Assembly (NCBI RefSeq): GCF_938030725.1 | Contig: NZ_CALHIQ010000052.1 | Span: 1 to 5,854 of the forward strand | Reading direction: 5' to 3' | DNA from: an uncultured Fretibacterium sp. | GTDB taxonomy: Bacteria > Synergistota > Synergistia > Synergistales > Aminobacteriaceae | Length of the DNA: 5,854 nt | Part shown: piece after piece, positions 1 through 5,732 of the stretch | How positions within the stretch are numbered: position 1 is the stretch's first letter | Layout of the letters: each line of letters begins with the position of its first letter | Program-made: the position numbers and the translations under genes | The notes under the pieces: generated by a model | The model's database searches: none | Seen by the model: only the letters and a program-made list of their open reading frames with translations | Told to the model about the DNA's origin: nothing

Positions 1-397
1 CCTCGTTCATGAGGGCCAGCACCGCGGGCGGCGTCTCGAGCTTCGAGAGCGTGCCCATAAAGCCCTTGATCAGGACCTCGCCCAGCTCCTTATCCTCGCG
101 CCCCAGGGTCTTGCCCGTGACCAAGACGGCGAGGCGAGCACCGCCCTGTGGACAGGAGGCCGGAGCAGGAGCTGCGGCAACGGCCGCACCATCCCTCCGG
201 CCGGTCAGCCTGAACTCGCTGCCGTTCTCTCGGCGCTCCACATGAAACCCCTGCCCCTCCAGGAGGCGCGTGACGTTCGAGGCGGCGACGGCGTTGTCCA
301 CCAGGACCTCCAGCTCCGTCGCTCCCTTCTCCAGCGCCGCCTTCGTCATAATGACCGGCTCCGGACAGGCCTTCCCCATAGCGTTGACTGTGATCAT
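1..397 (-). CDS. yedF: YedF-type selenium metabolism / sulfurtransferase-like protein, C-terminus cut by window edge
   Basis: The frame is open from ATG at 397 to the window edge, giving 132 residues; the stop lies outside. Residues 1-65 are a TusA/SirA-like domain beginning MITVNAMGKACPEPV, with the family's CPxP motif (CPEP, residues 11-14), followed by the usual VLVDN strand and an N-terminal helix pattern. A short Ala/Pro-rich linker (about 70-84) leads into a second domain that starts LAVLVTGKTLGRED and continues ELGEVLIKGFMGTL, which matches the DsrE/F-like C-terminal half of YedF. This two-domain arrangement separates YedF from single-domain TusA. YedF proteins usually have about 190-200 residues, so roughly a third is missing. 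The family is associated with selenium metabolism, but its biochemical reaction is not settled. The start is supported by TAGGAGGGA seven bases upstream. It lies 60 bases after pxpA on the same strand and has a candidate promoter of its own. Confidence 0.88.
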   Translation of the reverse strand, partial: MITVNAMGKACPEPVIMTKAALEKGATELEVLVDNAVAASNVTRLLEGQGFHVERRENGSEFRLTGRRDGAAVAAAPAPASCPQGGARLAVLVTGKTLGREDKELGEVLIKGFMGTLSKLETPPAVLALMNE

Positions 398-404
398 AAA
401 AGAG

Positions 405-413
405 TCCCTCCTA
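405..413 (-). promoter_or_regulatory. Strong ribosome binding site of yedF
   Basis: Read on the minus strand, TAGGAGGGA ends seven bases before the ATG at 397. It fixes the start of yedF, and its strength suggests that the gene is translated independently of pxpA upstream. Confidence 0.75.
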
Positions 414-431
414 AAAAGTCGTGTTTCCTTA

Positions 432-460
432 ATTATACCGCCCCACTCCCCGCATCCCTA
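432..460 (-). promoter_or_regulatory. Candidate sigma70-type promoter for yedF
   Basis: On the minus strand a perfect TATAAT lies at 437-432, in a very GC-rich setting where such a match is not expected often. Seventeen bases upstream is TAGGGA (460-455), a poor -35 box with three of six consensus matches, which includes the TAG stop codon of pxpA. Transcription would begin near 424, leaving a leader of about 27 bases before yedF. The -10 box is convincing; the -35 box is not. Confidence 0.45.
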
Positions 461-1219
461 CTTCAGGGGGGCGATCTCGATGTCGGCCTCCTCCAGGCGG
501 GCGCGGAGCGTCCGGGCCATCTGCACGGCCGTTGGGGAGTCGCCATGCAGGCAGATGGACTGGGGTTTCAGCCTGACCACCGTTCCGTCGACGGCCTCCA
601 CCACCCCTTCCTTCACCATGCGGATTACGCGCCTGGCCGCGACCTCCACGTCCTTGACGAAGGCCCCCTCCATCCTGCGCGGCACCAGGGAGCCGTCGTT
701 CATGTAGCCCCGGTCCGCGAAGGCCTCCGCCGCGTAGGGGATGCCCAGCTTCTCCGCCGCCTCGTCGAATTTGGACCCCGCCAGCCCCATAAGAATGATG
801 CCGTCCCCAGCGTCCTTCACGGCCTGGGCGATGGCCATGGCCTCTTCCAGCTTCTTGGCCGCGCTGTTGTACATGGCGCCGTGGGGCTTCACGTGCTGGA
901 GCTTCAGCCCAGCGGCCTCACAAAAGGCCTTCAGGGCCCCCACCTGATACAGCACGTCCGTGTACAGTTCGTCCGCCGAGCAGACCATGCCGCGCCGACC
1001 AAAGCCCACCACGTCCGGGTAACCTGGGTGGGCCCCTACGGCCACGCCGGCGGCCCTGGCCGCGGCTACCGTGTTCTTCATCACCAGCGGGTCGCCCGCG
1101 TGGAACCCGCAGGCCACGTTGGCGGATGAGACGAAGGTCAGCACGTCCTCATCCATGCCCATCTTCCAGGCGCCAAAGCTCTCGCCCAGGTCGCTGTTCA
1201 AATCCACCTTGTAAGGCAT
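458..1219 (-). CDS. pxpA: 5-oxoprolinase subunit A (LamB/YcsF family)
   Basis: This 253-residue protein is a full-length LamB/YcsF family member. It carries the family's conserved blocks in order: DLNSDLGE (6-13), ANVACGFHAGDP (33-44), VGAHPGYPD (61-69), HVKPHGAMYN (109-118), EAFADRGY (165-172), DGSLVPR (175-181) and ICLHGDSP (222-229). PxpA works with PxpB and PxpC as an ATP-dependent cytoplasmic 5-oxoprolinase, opening 5-oxo-L-proline to L-glutamate. No signal peptide or membrane segment is present. The ATG at 1219 follows AGAGGAG by about ten bases, and the gene begins 19 bases after the pxpC stop, so the two are almost certainly cotranscribed. It is the last of the three subunit genes. 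The conserved His, Asp and Glu positions of the family blocks appear intact, so an active enzyme is expected. Confidence 0.95.
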   Translation of the reverse strand: MPYKVDLNSDLGESFGAWKMGMDEDVLTFVSSANVACGFHAGDPLVMKNTVAAARAAGVAVGAHPGYPDVVGFGRRGMVCSADELYTDVLYQVGALKAFCEAAGLKLQHVKPHGAMYNSAAKKLEEAMAIAQAVKDAGDGIILMGLAGSKFDEAAEKLGIPYAAEAFADRGYMNDGSLVPRRMEGAFVKDVEVAARRVIRMVKEGVVEAVDGTVVRLKPQSICLHGDSPTAVQMARTLRARLEEADIEIAPLK

Positions 1220-1238
1220 CAGGTCATCACTCCTCTAT

Positions 1239-2309
1239 TCAGGAAAGTCTCTCCCAGGTGACGGTGTGTTCCACCCCGTCCACCCGTACCTTCATGGCCC
1301 CGGACGCCCTCCTCCCCAGCTCACGGGACGCCTTCGCCGCAGCGACCGCAGACTCCGTCACGTACTTCTGAAGCGCCTTCAGCGCCGTCGCCTCCCGCCT
1401 GGATATCTCGATGCCCTCCTCCTGAGATATCTGTGTGAAACGCACCGCTGCGCCGGGGACGCGCTGGCTCAGGCGGGCCACGTCAAAGGCGTGGACCACG
1501 CCAATCTTGACGTACCCCCCCGTGGTCTGGCGGTCCGCCATCATCACGATGGGGAGGCCCTGCCCGGGGATCTGCACCGCCCCCATGGGAATTCCGTCCG
1601 AAACGATGTCCGGGCCCTTCACGTGCTCGATGACGGCGTCCCCCTCCATGCGATACCCCATGCGGTCCGCCGAGGCGGCCACCTTGTACTCCGTCTCGAA
1701 GAAGGTCTTGACGCCATCGGGTTTGACGTAGGAATCCTGCGGTCCCAGGACCGTCCGCAGCGGAGCGTTTGGCGCATAGTCGGGGCGCAGGTCCTCCGGA
1801 CAGCCGACTCCCGCCGTGTAACGCCACAGGACCCAGGGCTCCCCCACCGGCAGCGCGTCCCCCGCCGCCAGCTTACGTCCCTCGAAGCCTCCGGTGCCGG
1901 CCTTCATGTAGGTGCTGCGGCTCCCCATCACCAGGGGGACGTCAATCCCGCCGGCCACGCAGAGGTAGGCGCGGCACCCCTTGCCGGTCATGCCGCCGAA
2001 GGACAGGACGTCGCCCTCCCGAACCGCCACGACCGTCCAGTTGGCAACAGGCGCGCCATTCAGCCTGGGAGCAAGGTCCCCGCCCGTGATGGCGACGGCC
2101 CCTTCGCCGTCCTCAAAGAGGACCGTAGGCCCCATCAGGGTGACTTCAAGGGCCGCGGCCCCCGCCGGGTTGCCTAGCAGCAGGTTGCCTCGGGCCAGAG
2201 CAGGCGCATCCATGGCGCCGCTGACGGGCATTCCAAGCGCCTGGTGCCCCCAGCGGCCAAGGTCCTGCACGGTGGTCAGCGTCCCCGGTTTCTGAATCAC
2301 GAGCCTCAT
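1239..2309 (-). CDS. pxpC: 5-oxoprolinase subunit C (biotin-dependent carboxyltransferase / KipA family)
   Basis: This 356-residue protein begins MRLVIQKPGTLTTVQDLGR and has the family features GMPVSGAMD (26-34), RGNLLLGNP (40-48), LGPQDSYV (188-195), DRMGYRMEG (215-223) and SDGIPMGAVQIPGQGLPIVM (237-256), then DRQTTGGYVKIG. These place it in the KipA/PxpC family, related to the carboxyltransferase module of urea amidolyase. PxpC pairs with PxpB and acts with PxpA in ATP-driven hydrolysis of 5-oxoproline; B. subtilis KipA also antagonises the KinA inhibitor KipI. No biotin attachment motif is visible. After residue 300 there is a charged helical stretch and a short terminal beta-type tail (MKVRVDGVEHTVTW). 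The ATG lies in the ATGA overlap with the pxpB stop, which indicates translational coupling. The G-rich stretch upstream is a poor ribosome binding site, consistent with coupling. Confidence 0.94.
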   Translation of the reverse strand: MRLVIQKPGTLTTVQDLGRWGHQALGMPVSGAMDAPALARGNLLLGNPAGAAALEVTLMGPTVLFEDGEGAVAITGGDLAPRLNGAPVANWTVVAVREGDVLSFGGMTGKGCRAYLCVAGGIDVPLVMGSRSTYMKAGTGGFEGRKLAAGDALPVGEPWVLWRYTAGVGCPEDLRPDYAPNAPLRTVLGPQDSYVKPDGVKTFFETEYKVAASADRMGYRMEGDAVIEHVKGPDIVSDGIPMGAVQIPGQGLPIVMMADRQTTGGYVKIGVVHAFDVARLSQRVPGAAVRFTQISQEEGIEISRREATALKALQKYVTESAVAAAKASRELGRRASGAMKVRVDGVEHTVTWERLS

Positions 2310-3037
2310 CTCGCCGCCCCCCTCTCACGGTACTCAACCCTGTAGGCGCCGCTTTTGGCCTCCGCCTCAATCTCCCTGTAGCGCTCCATGGTCACCGGAT
2401 AGAAGTGGACCCACATTCCAGCCTGGATGGCCACGGCGGGTTCACGCCCGGCGTCGTAGAGATCGTAGGGCACTCGACCGATGATGCGCCAGCCACCGGG
2501 GCTGGCGATGGAGTAGGCTCCGGCCTGGGCGCCTCCAATGGCCACGCTGTTGGCCGGAATGAGCTCCCGAGGCGTCTTGAGCCGTGGTGTCTCCAGCGAA
2601 GGGTCCATGCCCCCCAGGTAGGGGAAGCCAGGGGTGAAGCCGTTCATGAAACAATAGAGGGGCGACTCGCTGTAGCGCCGCACCACCTCGTCCTCGCTGA
2701 GGCCTGTGTGCGATGCAACATCGCCCAGGTCTGGACCGAACTCGCCGCCGAAGAACACGGGAACGCACACCTCCGTGGTGCTGGCCGAGTCCGCGGGGCC
2801 GGCGCCCTCAAGCTCCTGCTCCAGGCGCTTCTTCAGCGCCGGCAGGTCCACGGTAAGCGGGTCAAAGTACACGGAAAGGGAGCGATAGGTGGGCACAAGC
2901 TCCTTCATCCCCTTGAAGGGACGGTCCAGCAGCGCCCGCTTGATGGCCTGGACGTGCCTGTTGATCTCCATGTCGATCTTCTCGCCGAAGTCCACGAACA
3001 GACACGTCTCCCCCGCCGGAAGAATCTTTGCGTCCAT
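2306..3037 (-). CDS. pxpB: 5-oxoprolinase subunit B (KipI family)
   Basis: With the ATG at 3037 the product has 243 residues, typical for KipI/PxpB. It shows VPTYRSLSVYFDP (48-60), VPVFFGGEFGPDL (92-104), FMNGFTPGFPYLGGM (130-144), PRLKTPRELIPANSVAIGG (151-169) and the Gly-rich QAGAYSIASPGGWRIIG (171-187). PxpB is the partner of PxpC in ATP-dependent 5-oxoprolinase; the B. subtilis homologue KipI was first described as an inhibitor of the sporulation kinase KinA, a role that should not be assumed here. The longest open frame begins at a GTG at 3046, but that codon lies within the ribosome binding site GGAGGTGA. The ATG three codons further on sits five bases after that site and is the better start. 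The stop codon overlaps the pxpC start by four bases. Confidence 0.94.
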   Translation of the reverse strand: MDAKILPAGETCLFVDFGEKIDMEINRHVQAIKRALLDRPFKGMKELVPTYRSLSVYFDPLTVDLPALKKRLEQELEGAGPADSASTTEVCVPVFFGGEFGPDLGDVASHTGLSEDEVVRRYSESPLYCFMNGFTPGFPYLGGMDPSLETPRLKTPRELIPANSVAIGGAQAGAYSIASPGGWRIIGRVPYDLYDAGREPAVAIQAGMWVHFYPVTMERYREIEAEAKSGAYRVEYRERGAAR

Positions 3038-3042
3038 GTCAG

Positions 3043-3050
3043 TCACCTCC
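3043..3050 (-). promoter_or_regulatory. Ribosome binding site that decides the pxpB start
   Basis: On the minus strand GGAGGTGA covers 3050-3043, followed by five bases and then ATG at 3037. The alternative GTG start at 3046 uses bases of this site and has no site of its own, so the ATG is preferred. Confidence 0.8.
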
Positions 3051-3063
3051 AGATGAGGTCACA

Positions 3064-3099
3064 CATGGGGGAGGGGCGGCAACTGCGCCCTCCCCCGTG
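3064..3099 (-). other. GC-rich inverted repeat between the transporter and pxpB
   Basis: GGGGGAGGG at 3067-3075 is exactly complementary to CCCTCCCCC at 3088-3096, leaving a 12-base loop. Three more outer positions (3064-3066 with 3097-3099) continue the pairing, one of them a mismatch or wobble depending on the strand. On the minus-strand transcript the stem starts 9 bases after the transporter stop and ends 17 bases before the pxpB Shine-Dalgarno. No T-run follows, so it is not a standard intrinsic terminator. It could stabilise the 3' end of a processed transporter message or reduce expression downstream. The structure is seen in the sequence; the function is a guess. Confidence 0.5.
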
Positions 3100-3105
3100 C
3101 ATCAA

Positions 3106-4311
3106 TTAGCTGTTGAAGATCTTCATGATGTTGGGGAGCGCCTGGACGCCCATCCACAGCGTGAAGGCCACCACAGCCCAGCCGGTGAGGGTGAGGAGGA
3201 TGGAGTGGCGGTAGTTGCCCACAACTTCCTTCTTGTATGCGCCCAGCAGGATGGAACCCAGGGCCAGGGGCAGGATGAGGCCGTTGATGGCCCCGGCCAG
3301 AATGAGAAGCGCCACGGGCCTGGCCACCAAGACGTTGATGGCCGTGGAGACGCAGATGAAGCCGATCATCCACCAGCGGTAGTTCCGGTCAATGACCTTG
3401 AAGAGCGTCCGGAGGAAGGAGACCGAGGTGTAGGAGGCGCCGATGACGGAGGTGACGCCAGCCGCCCAAAGCACGACGCCGAACATCCGCCGCCCGATCT
3501 CGCCGGCGCCTCTGAAAAACGCGTCCGCTGCCGGGTTATTCTTGTCCAACACAACCGCATCTTCGCCGGCTGCAACGTACACCACGCCCAGGACCGCGAG
3601 GAACAGCAGGATGCGCATGATCGAGGTGACGAGGACCCCGTTAGCCGCCGCCTTGGTGGCGTCCTTCACGTCTCTGATGCCGGCGTCCAGCAGGCGGTGC
3701 GCGCCGGAGAAAGAAATGTACCCGCCCACCGTGCCGCCAATGAGGGTCAGGATCACCATCCAGTTGATCGTTTCGGGGGCAAGGGTTCCCCTGGCCACTA
3801 TGTCAAGGGACGGCGCGGCCTTCACGGCCACGTAACACATCAGGGCGATCATCAGGACGCCCAGGATCTGGGTGAAGTAGTCCATGGCCTTGCCCAGGTC
3901 CTTGTTCAGGTAGATGAAGACGGCGATGGCCGCGCTGATCACTGCGCCGTAATGCAGCGGAAGGTCCAGCATCGTGTTGAGCCCCAGGGCTGCGCCGCCC
4001 ACGTTGCCCACGTTGAAGGCGAGTCCGCCCAGGGCCACCGCGAAGGCCAGGAAGTACCCCAGCCCCGGCAGGACCCTGTTGGCCACGTCCTGTGCCCGGA
4101 GGCCGGAGACGCAGAGGATGCGCCAGATGTTGAGCTGCACGATGGCCGTCACGATGATGGTGGCGAGGATGGCGAAGCCTGCCGCGGCCAGAAGCTGCTG
4201 GGTGAATACCGTCGTCTGGGTGAGGAACCCCGGCCCGATGGCCGAGGTGGCCATGAGGAAGGCTGCGCCCAACAGAACCTGCAGCGTCCCCTTATTGCTC
4301 TTCTGTTCCAT
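3106..4311 (-). CDS. NRAMP-family (SLC11-like) transporter lacking the canonical metal-binding motif
   Basis: From the ATG at 4311 the protein has 401 residues, nearly all hydrophobic, with about eleven likely membrane helices, as in NRAMP proteins. The segment GAALGLNTMLDLPLHYGAVI (106-125) closely resembles NRAMP helix 3. In helix 1 the usual Asp-Pro-Gly-Asn is replaced by Gly-Pro-Gly-Phe (SAIGPGFLTQT, 23-33). The helix 6 region (GGTVGGYISFSGAHRLLD, 192-209) has no Met-Pro-His type motif. The main Mn/Fe ligands therefore appear to be missing. B. subtilis YcsG, an NRAMP-like protein, sits beside the same partners. Uptake of 5-oxoproline or a related compound is inferred from context. The open frame extends to an ATG at 4326, but that codon overlaps the ribosome binding site, so 4311 is chosen. 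The gene is 57 bases from ycsI and 68 from pxpB. Confidence 0.88.
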   Translation of the reverse strand: MEQKSNKGTLQVLLGAAFLMATSAIGPGFLTQTTVFTQQLLAAAGFAILATIIVTAIVQLNIWRILCVSGLRAQDVANRVLPGLGYFLAFAVALGGLAFNVGNVGGAALGLNTMLDLPLHYGAVISAAIAVFIYLNKDLGKAMDYFTQILGVLMIALMCYVAVKAAPSLDIVARGTLAPETINWMVILTLIGGTVGGYISFSGAHRLLDAGIRDVKDATKAAANGVLVTSIMRILLFLAVLGVVYVAAGEDAVVLDKNNPAADAFFRGAGEIGRRMFGVVLWAAGVTSVIGASYTSVSFLRTLFKVIDRNYRWWMIGFICVSTAINVLVARPVALLILAGAINGLILPLALGSILLGAYKKEVVGNYRHSILLTLTGWAVVAFTLWMGVQALPNIMKIFNS

Positions 4312-4315
4312 GTGG

Positions 4316-4324
4316 TTACCTCCC
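4316..4324 (-). promoter_or_regulatory. Ribosome binding site that decides the transporter start
   Basis: GGGAGGTAA covers 4324-4316 on the minus strand, with four bases before the ATG at 4311 (seven counted from GGAGG). The upstream in-frame ATG at 4326 overlaps this site and cannot use it. Confidence 0.78.
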
Positions 4325-4368
4325 ATATAGTGTGATATGCGTGAACGACCGAAGGCCGTCCTGCCCCC

Positions 4369-5169
4369 CTAGAATACGGCGTAGTCGCTGTCCATGGGGT
4401 CGGCGATGAACATGTGGCCTGGGGAGTGGGTGATGGCAAACTCCGGACAGGCCGCCATGATGGCCGCCTGGGGCGTCACGCCGCAGGCCCAGAAAACGGG
4501 GGTCTCCCCCCTGCGGATCTCCACTGCGTCGCCGAAATCCGGCTTCGTAACGTCGGCAATGCCGATGGCCGAGGGGTCCCCGATGTGGACGGGGGCGCCG
4601 TGAACGGAAGGGAAGCGTCCCGTGCAGAGCACGGCCTTGGGGACCTGAGCGTGGGGGATGGGGCGCATGGAGACCACCATAGGCCCCTTCAACTGCCCTG
4701 CCGGACGGCACTGGATATTCGTGATGTACATGGGGACGTTGCAGTCGCACTCAATGTGGCGAACGCCGATCCCCGCCTGGAGCAGCGCCCCCTCAAAGGA
4801 GAAGGAGCACCCCACCAGGAAGCCCACCAGGTCCCTCTTCCAGTACTTCGTCACGTCCGTGGGTTCGTCCACGCACTTCCCCTTCTCCCACACGCGGTAG
4901 CGCGGGATGTCCGTCGCGATGTTCGCCCCCGGCGCAATGAGGCGCGGCTCCGTCTCACCGGGCTCCGTCACGTCCAGGATGGGGCAGGGCTTGGGGTTTC
5001 TCTGGGCGAAGACCAGAAAATCGTAGGCAAGGTCCCTGGGCAGCACCACCAGGTTAGCCTGTACGTGTCCGGCACACATACCGGAGGTGGGCCGATCCCA
5101 CTTGCCTTCACGGATCATCTGCCGCACCTCACGGGGGCTGGCTCCCGCATAGTCGCTCATCTTTGCCAT
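4369..5169 (-). CDS. ycsI: YcsI / DUF1445 family protein (putative hydro-lyase, D-glutamate cyclase-related)
   Basis: The 266-residue product matches the DUF1445 (UPF0317) family across its length: TSGMCAGHVQANLVVLP (28-44), FLVFAQRNPKPCPILDV (51-67), CSFSFEGALLQAG (121-133), CRPAGQLKGPMVVSMRP (154-170), RFPSVHGAPVHIGDPSAIG (185-203), FWACGVTPQ (226-234) and ITHSPGHMFIAD (246-257). The B. subtilis homologue is of similar length and sits in the pxp cluster. The same domain occurs in the mitochondrial D-glutamate cyclase, which dehydrates D-glutamate to 5-oxo-D-proline. A related reaction is likely here, but the exact substrate is unproven. The protein is soluble, without signal peptide. A GTG at 5211 would add 14 residues; the ATG at 5169 is chosen because GGAGGT lies ten bases upstream. 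A second ATG at 5160 is possible. It is the first gene of the cassette. Confidence 0.92.
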   Translation of the reverse strand: MAKMSDYAGASPREVRQMIREGKWDRPTSGMCAGHVQANLVVLPRDLAYDFLVFAQRNPKPCPILDVTEPGETEPRLIAPGANIATDIPRYRVWEKGKCVDEPTDVTKYWKRDLVGFLVGCSFSFEGALLQAGIGVRHIECDCNVPMYITNIQCRPAGQLKGPMVVSMRPIPHAQVPKAVLCTGRFPSVHGAPVHIGDPSAIGIADVTKPDFGDAVEIRRGETPVFWACGVTPQAAIMAACPEFAITHSPGHMFIADPMDSDYAVF

Positions 5170-5458
5170 TTCCTTCAAGACCTCCGTTCCTGGATTGCAT
5201 CGAGCAGACACTTGGATTCACCATACTAAAAGGCAACAACAGGGGGATGAACGAAGATAAAAAACAGAGGAACAGCGAACAGCGTGCGCTGCGCCCGGGA
5301 AGCGGGGCACCGATGCTGGGCGCCTGGCAGTTTCATCCGAGTGGCAGTCCTTCGCGGTAAAGGAGTTTACGATCCTCAACAGCGAGGGAGACGGTCACCC
5401 GGAGTCGCCCCTTCCCCTAAAAACTCTGTGGAAGGAGTATGACTTGTCATTATTTTAT
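5170..5458. other. Leader region of the cassette without a recognised gene
   Basis: About 290 bases separate ycsI from the transposase remnant. On the minus strand a weak promoter-like pair is present: TTCATC (5251-5246), a 17-base spacer and TAGTAT (5228-5223), about 54 bases upstream of the ycsI start. It matches consensus at three of six and four of six positions, so it is only a candidate. A short T-run on the minus strand (5264-5259) has no convincing stem before it. On the plus strand open frames run through 5247-5360 and 5261-5458, but their translations match no family I recognise and have no good ribosome binding site. They may be further, more decayed parts of the neighbouring insertion element. 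No IclR-type regulator like B. subtilis kipR is present. Confidence 0.4.
5180..5185 (-). promoter_or_regulatory. Ribosome binding site favouring the ycsI start at 5169
   Basis: GGAGGT at 5185-5180 on the minus strand lies ten bases before ATG 5169, a slightly long but workable spacing. It falls inside the longer reading frame that begins with GTG at 5211, which makes that earlier start unlikely. Confidence 0.6.
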
Positions 5459-5668
5459 AACAACAGAGCGAGAAAATACACAGGGTCTTCGTACACTGGT
5501 CGGGGTCTGTCAGAGACACCCGTTTTCATTGTGCTTCGACCGAAAGAAGTTGAGCAGGGGGCCCTACGGCGGAGATTGGGAGGCGGACACCGTTCCGTGG
5601 AGCGGGGGGCTGGCACCATGGTTGACCGCAAGGCCTGTCCCTGCTTCATGTTAAAAACCTTGCCCGTG
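5459..5668 (+). pseudogene. Frameshifted fragment of an IS30-family transposase
   Basis: Three successive reading-frame pieces on the plus strand resemble the middle of an IS30 transposase. The first (5459-5557) reads RARKYTGSSYTGRGL and ends in RPKEVEQ, like the RPxEVE block before the catalytic domain. The second, one frame over (5559-5609), reads GPYGGDWEADTVPWSGG, matching the GDWExDT block with the first catalytic Asp. The third, back in the first frame (about 5612-5668), reads GTMVDRKACPCFMLKTLP, like the next strand (MVDRK). The switches fall at runs of five G (5557-5561) and six G (5604-5609). The N-terminal HTH region, the TDNG block with the second Asp, the Glu and the terminal inverted repeats are not seen, so the element is dead. 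The assignment is from remembered family motifs and is fairly but not fully secure. Confidence 0.62.
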
Positions 5669-5732
5669 GACCTGGGCCGCTGCGTTGGGCTTGGCAATCC
5701 AGCACAAACAGTCCCTGTCAGGCGATCTGCTT

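Noticed and set aside
242..1129. Long plus-strand open frame opposite pxpA and yedF (similar long frames lie opposite pxpC, pxpB, the transporter and ycsI)
   Set aside because: These are antisense shadows caused by high GC content; the translations are rich in His, Arg, Gly and Pro and lack domains, whereas the minus-strand frames match known families end to end.
4345..4359. Small inverted repeat (ACGACC/GGCCGT with a three-base loop) in the ycsI-transporter gap
   Set aside because: Only six pairs including one wobble position and no T-run; not enough for a terminator or a regulatory call.
5247..5360. Plus-strand open frame starting MNEDKKQRNSEQRA
   Set aside because: No usable ribosome binding site, no recognised family, and it ends quickly. 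It may be a decayed part of the insertion element but cannot be supported as a gene.
5653..5677. Possible minus-strand terminator: GCCC/GGGC stem followed by five T
   Set aside because: The stem is only four base pairs, the T-run starts four bases after it, and the same bases fit the transposase-like plus-strand frame, so the match is probably chance.
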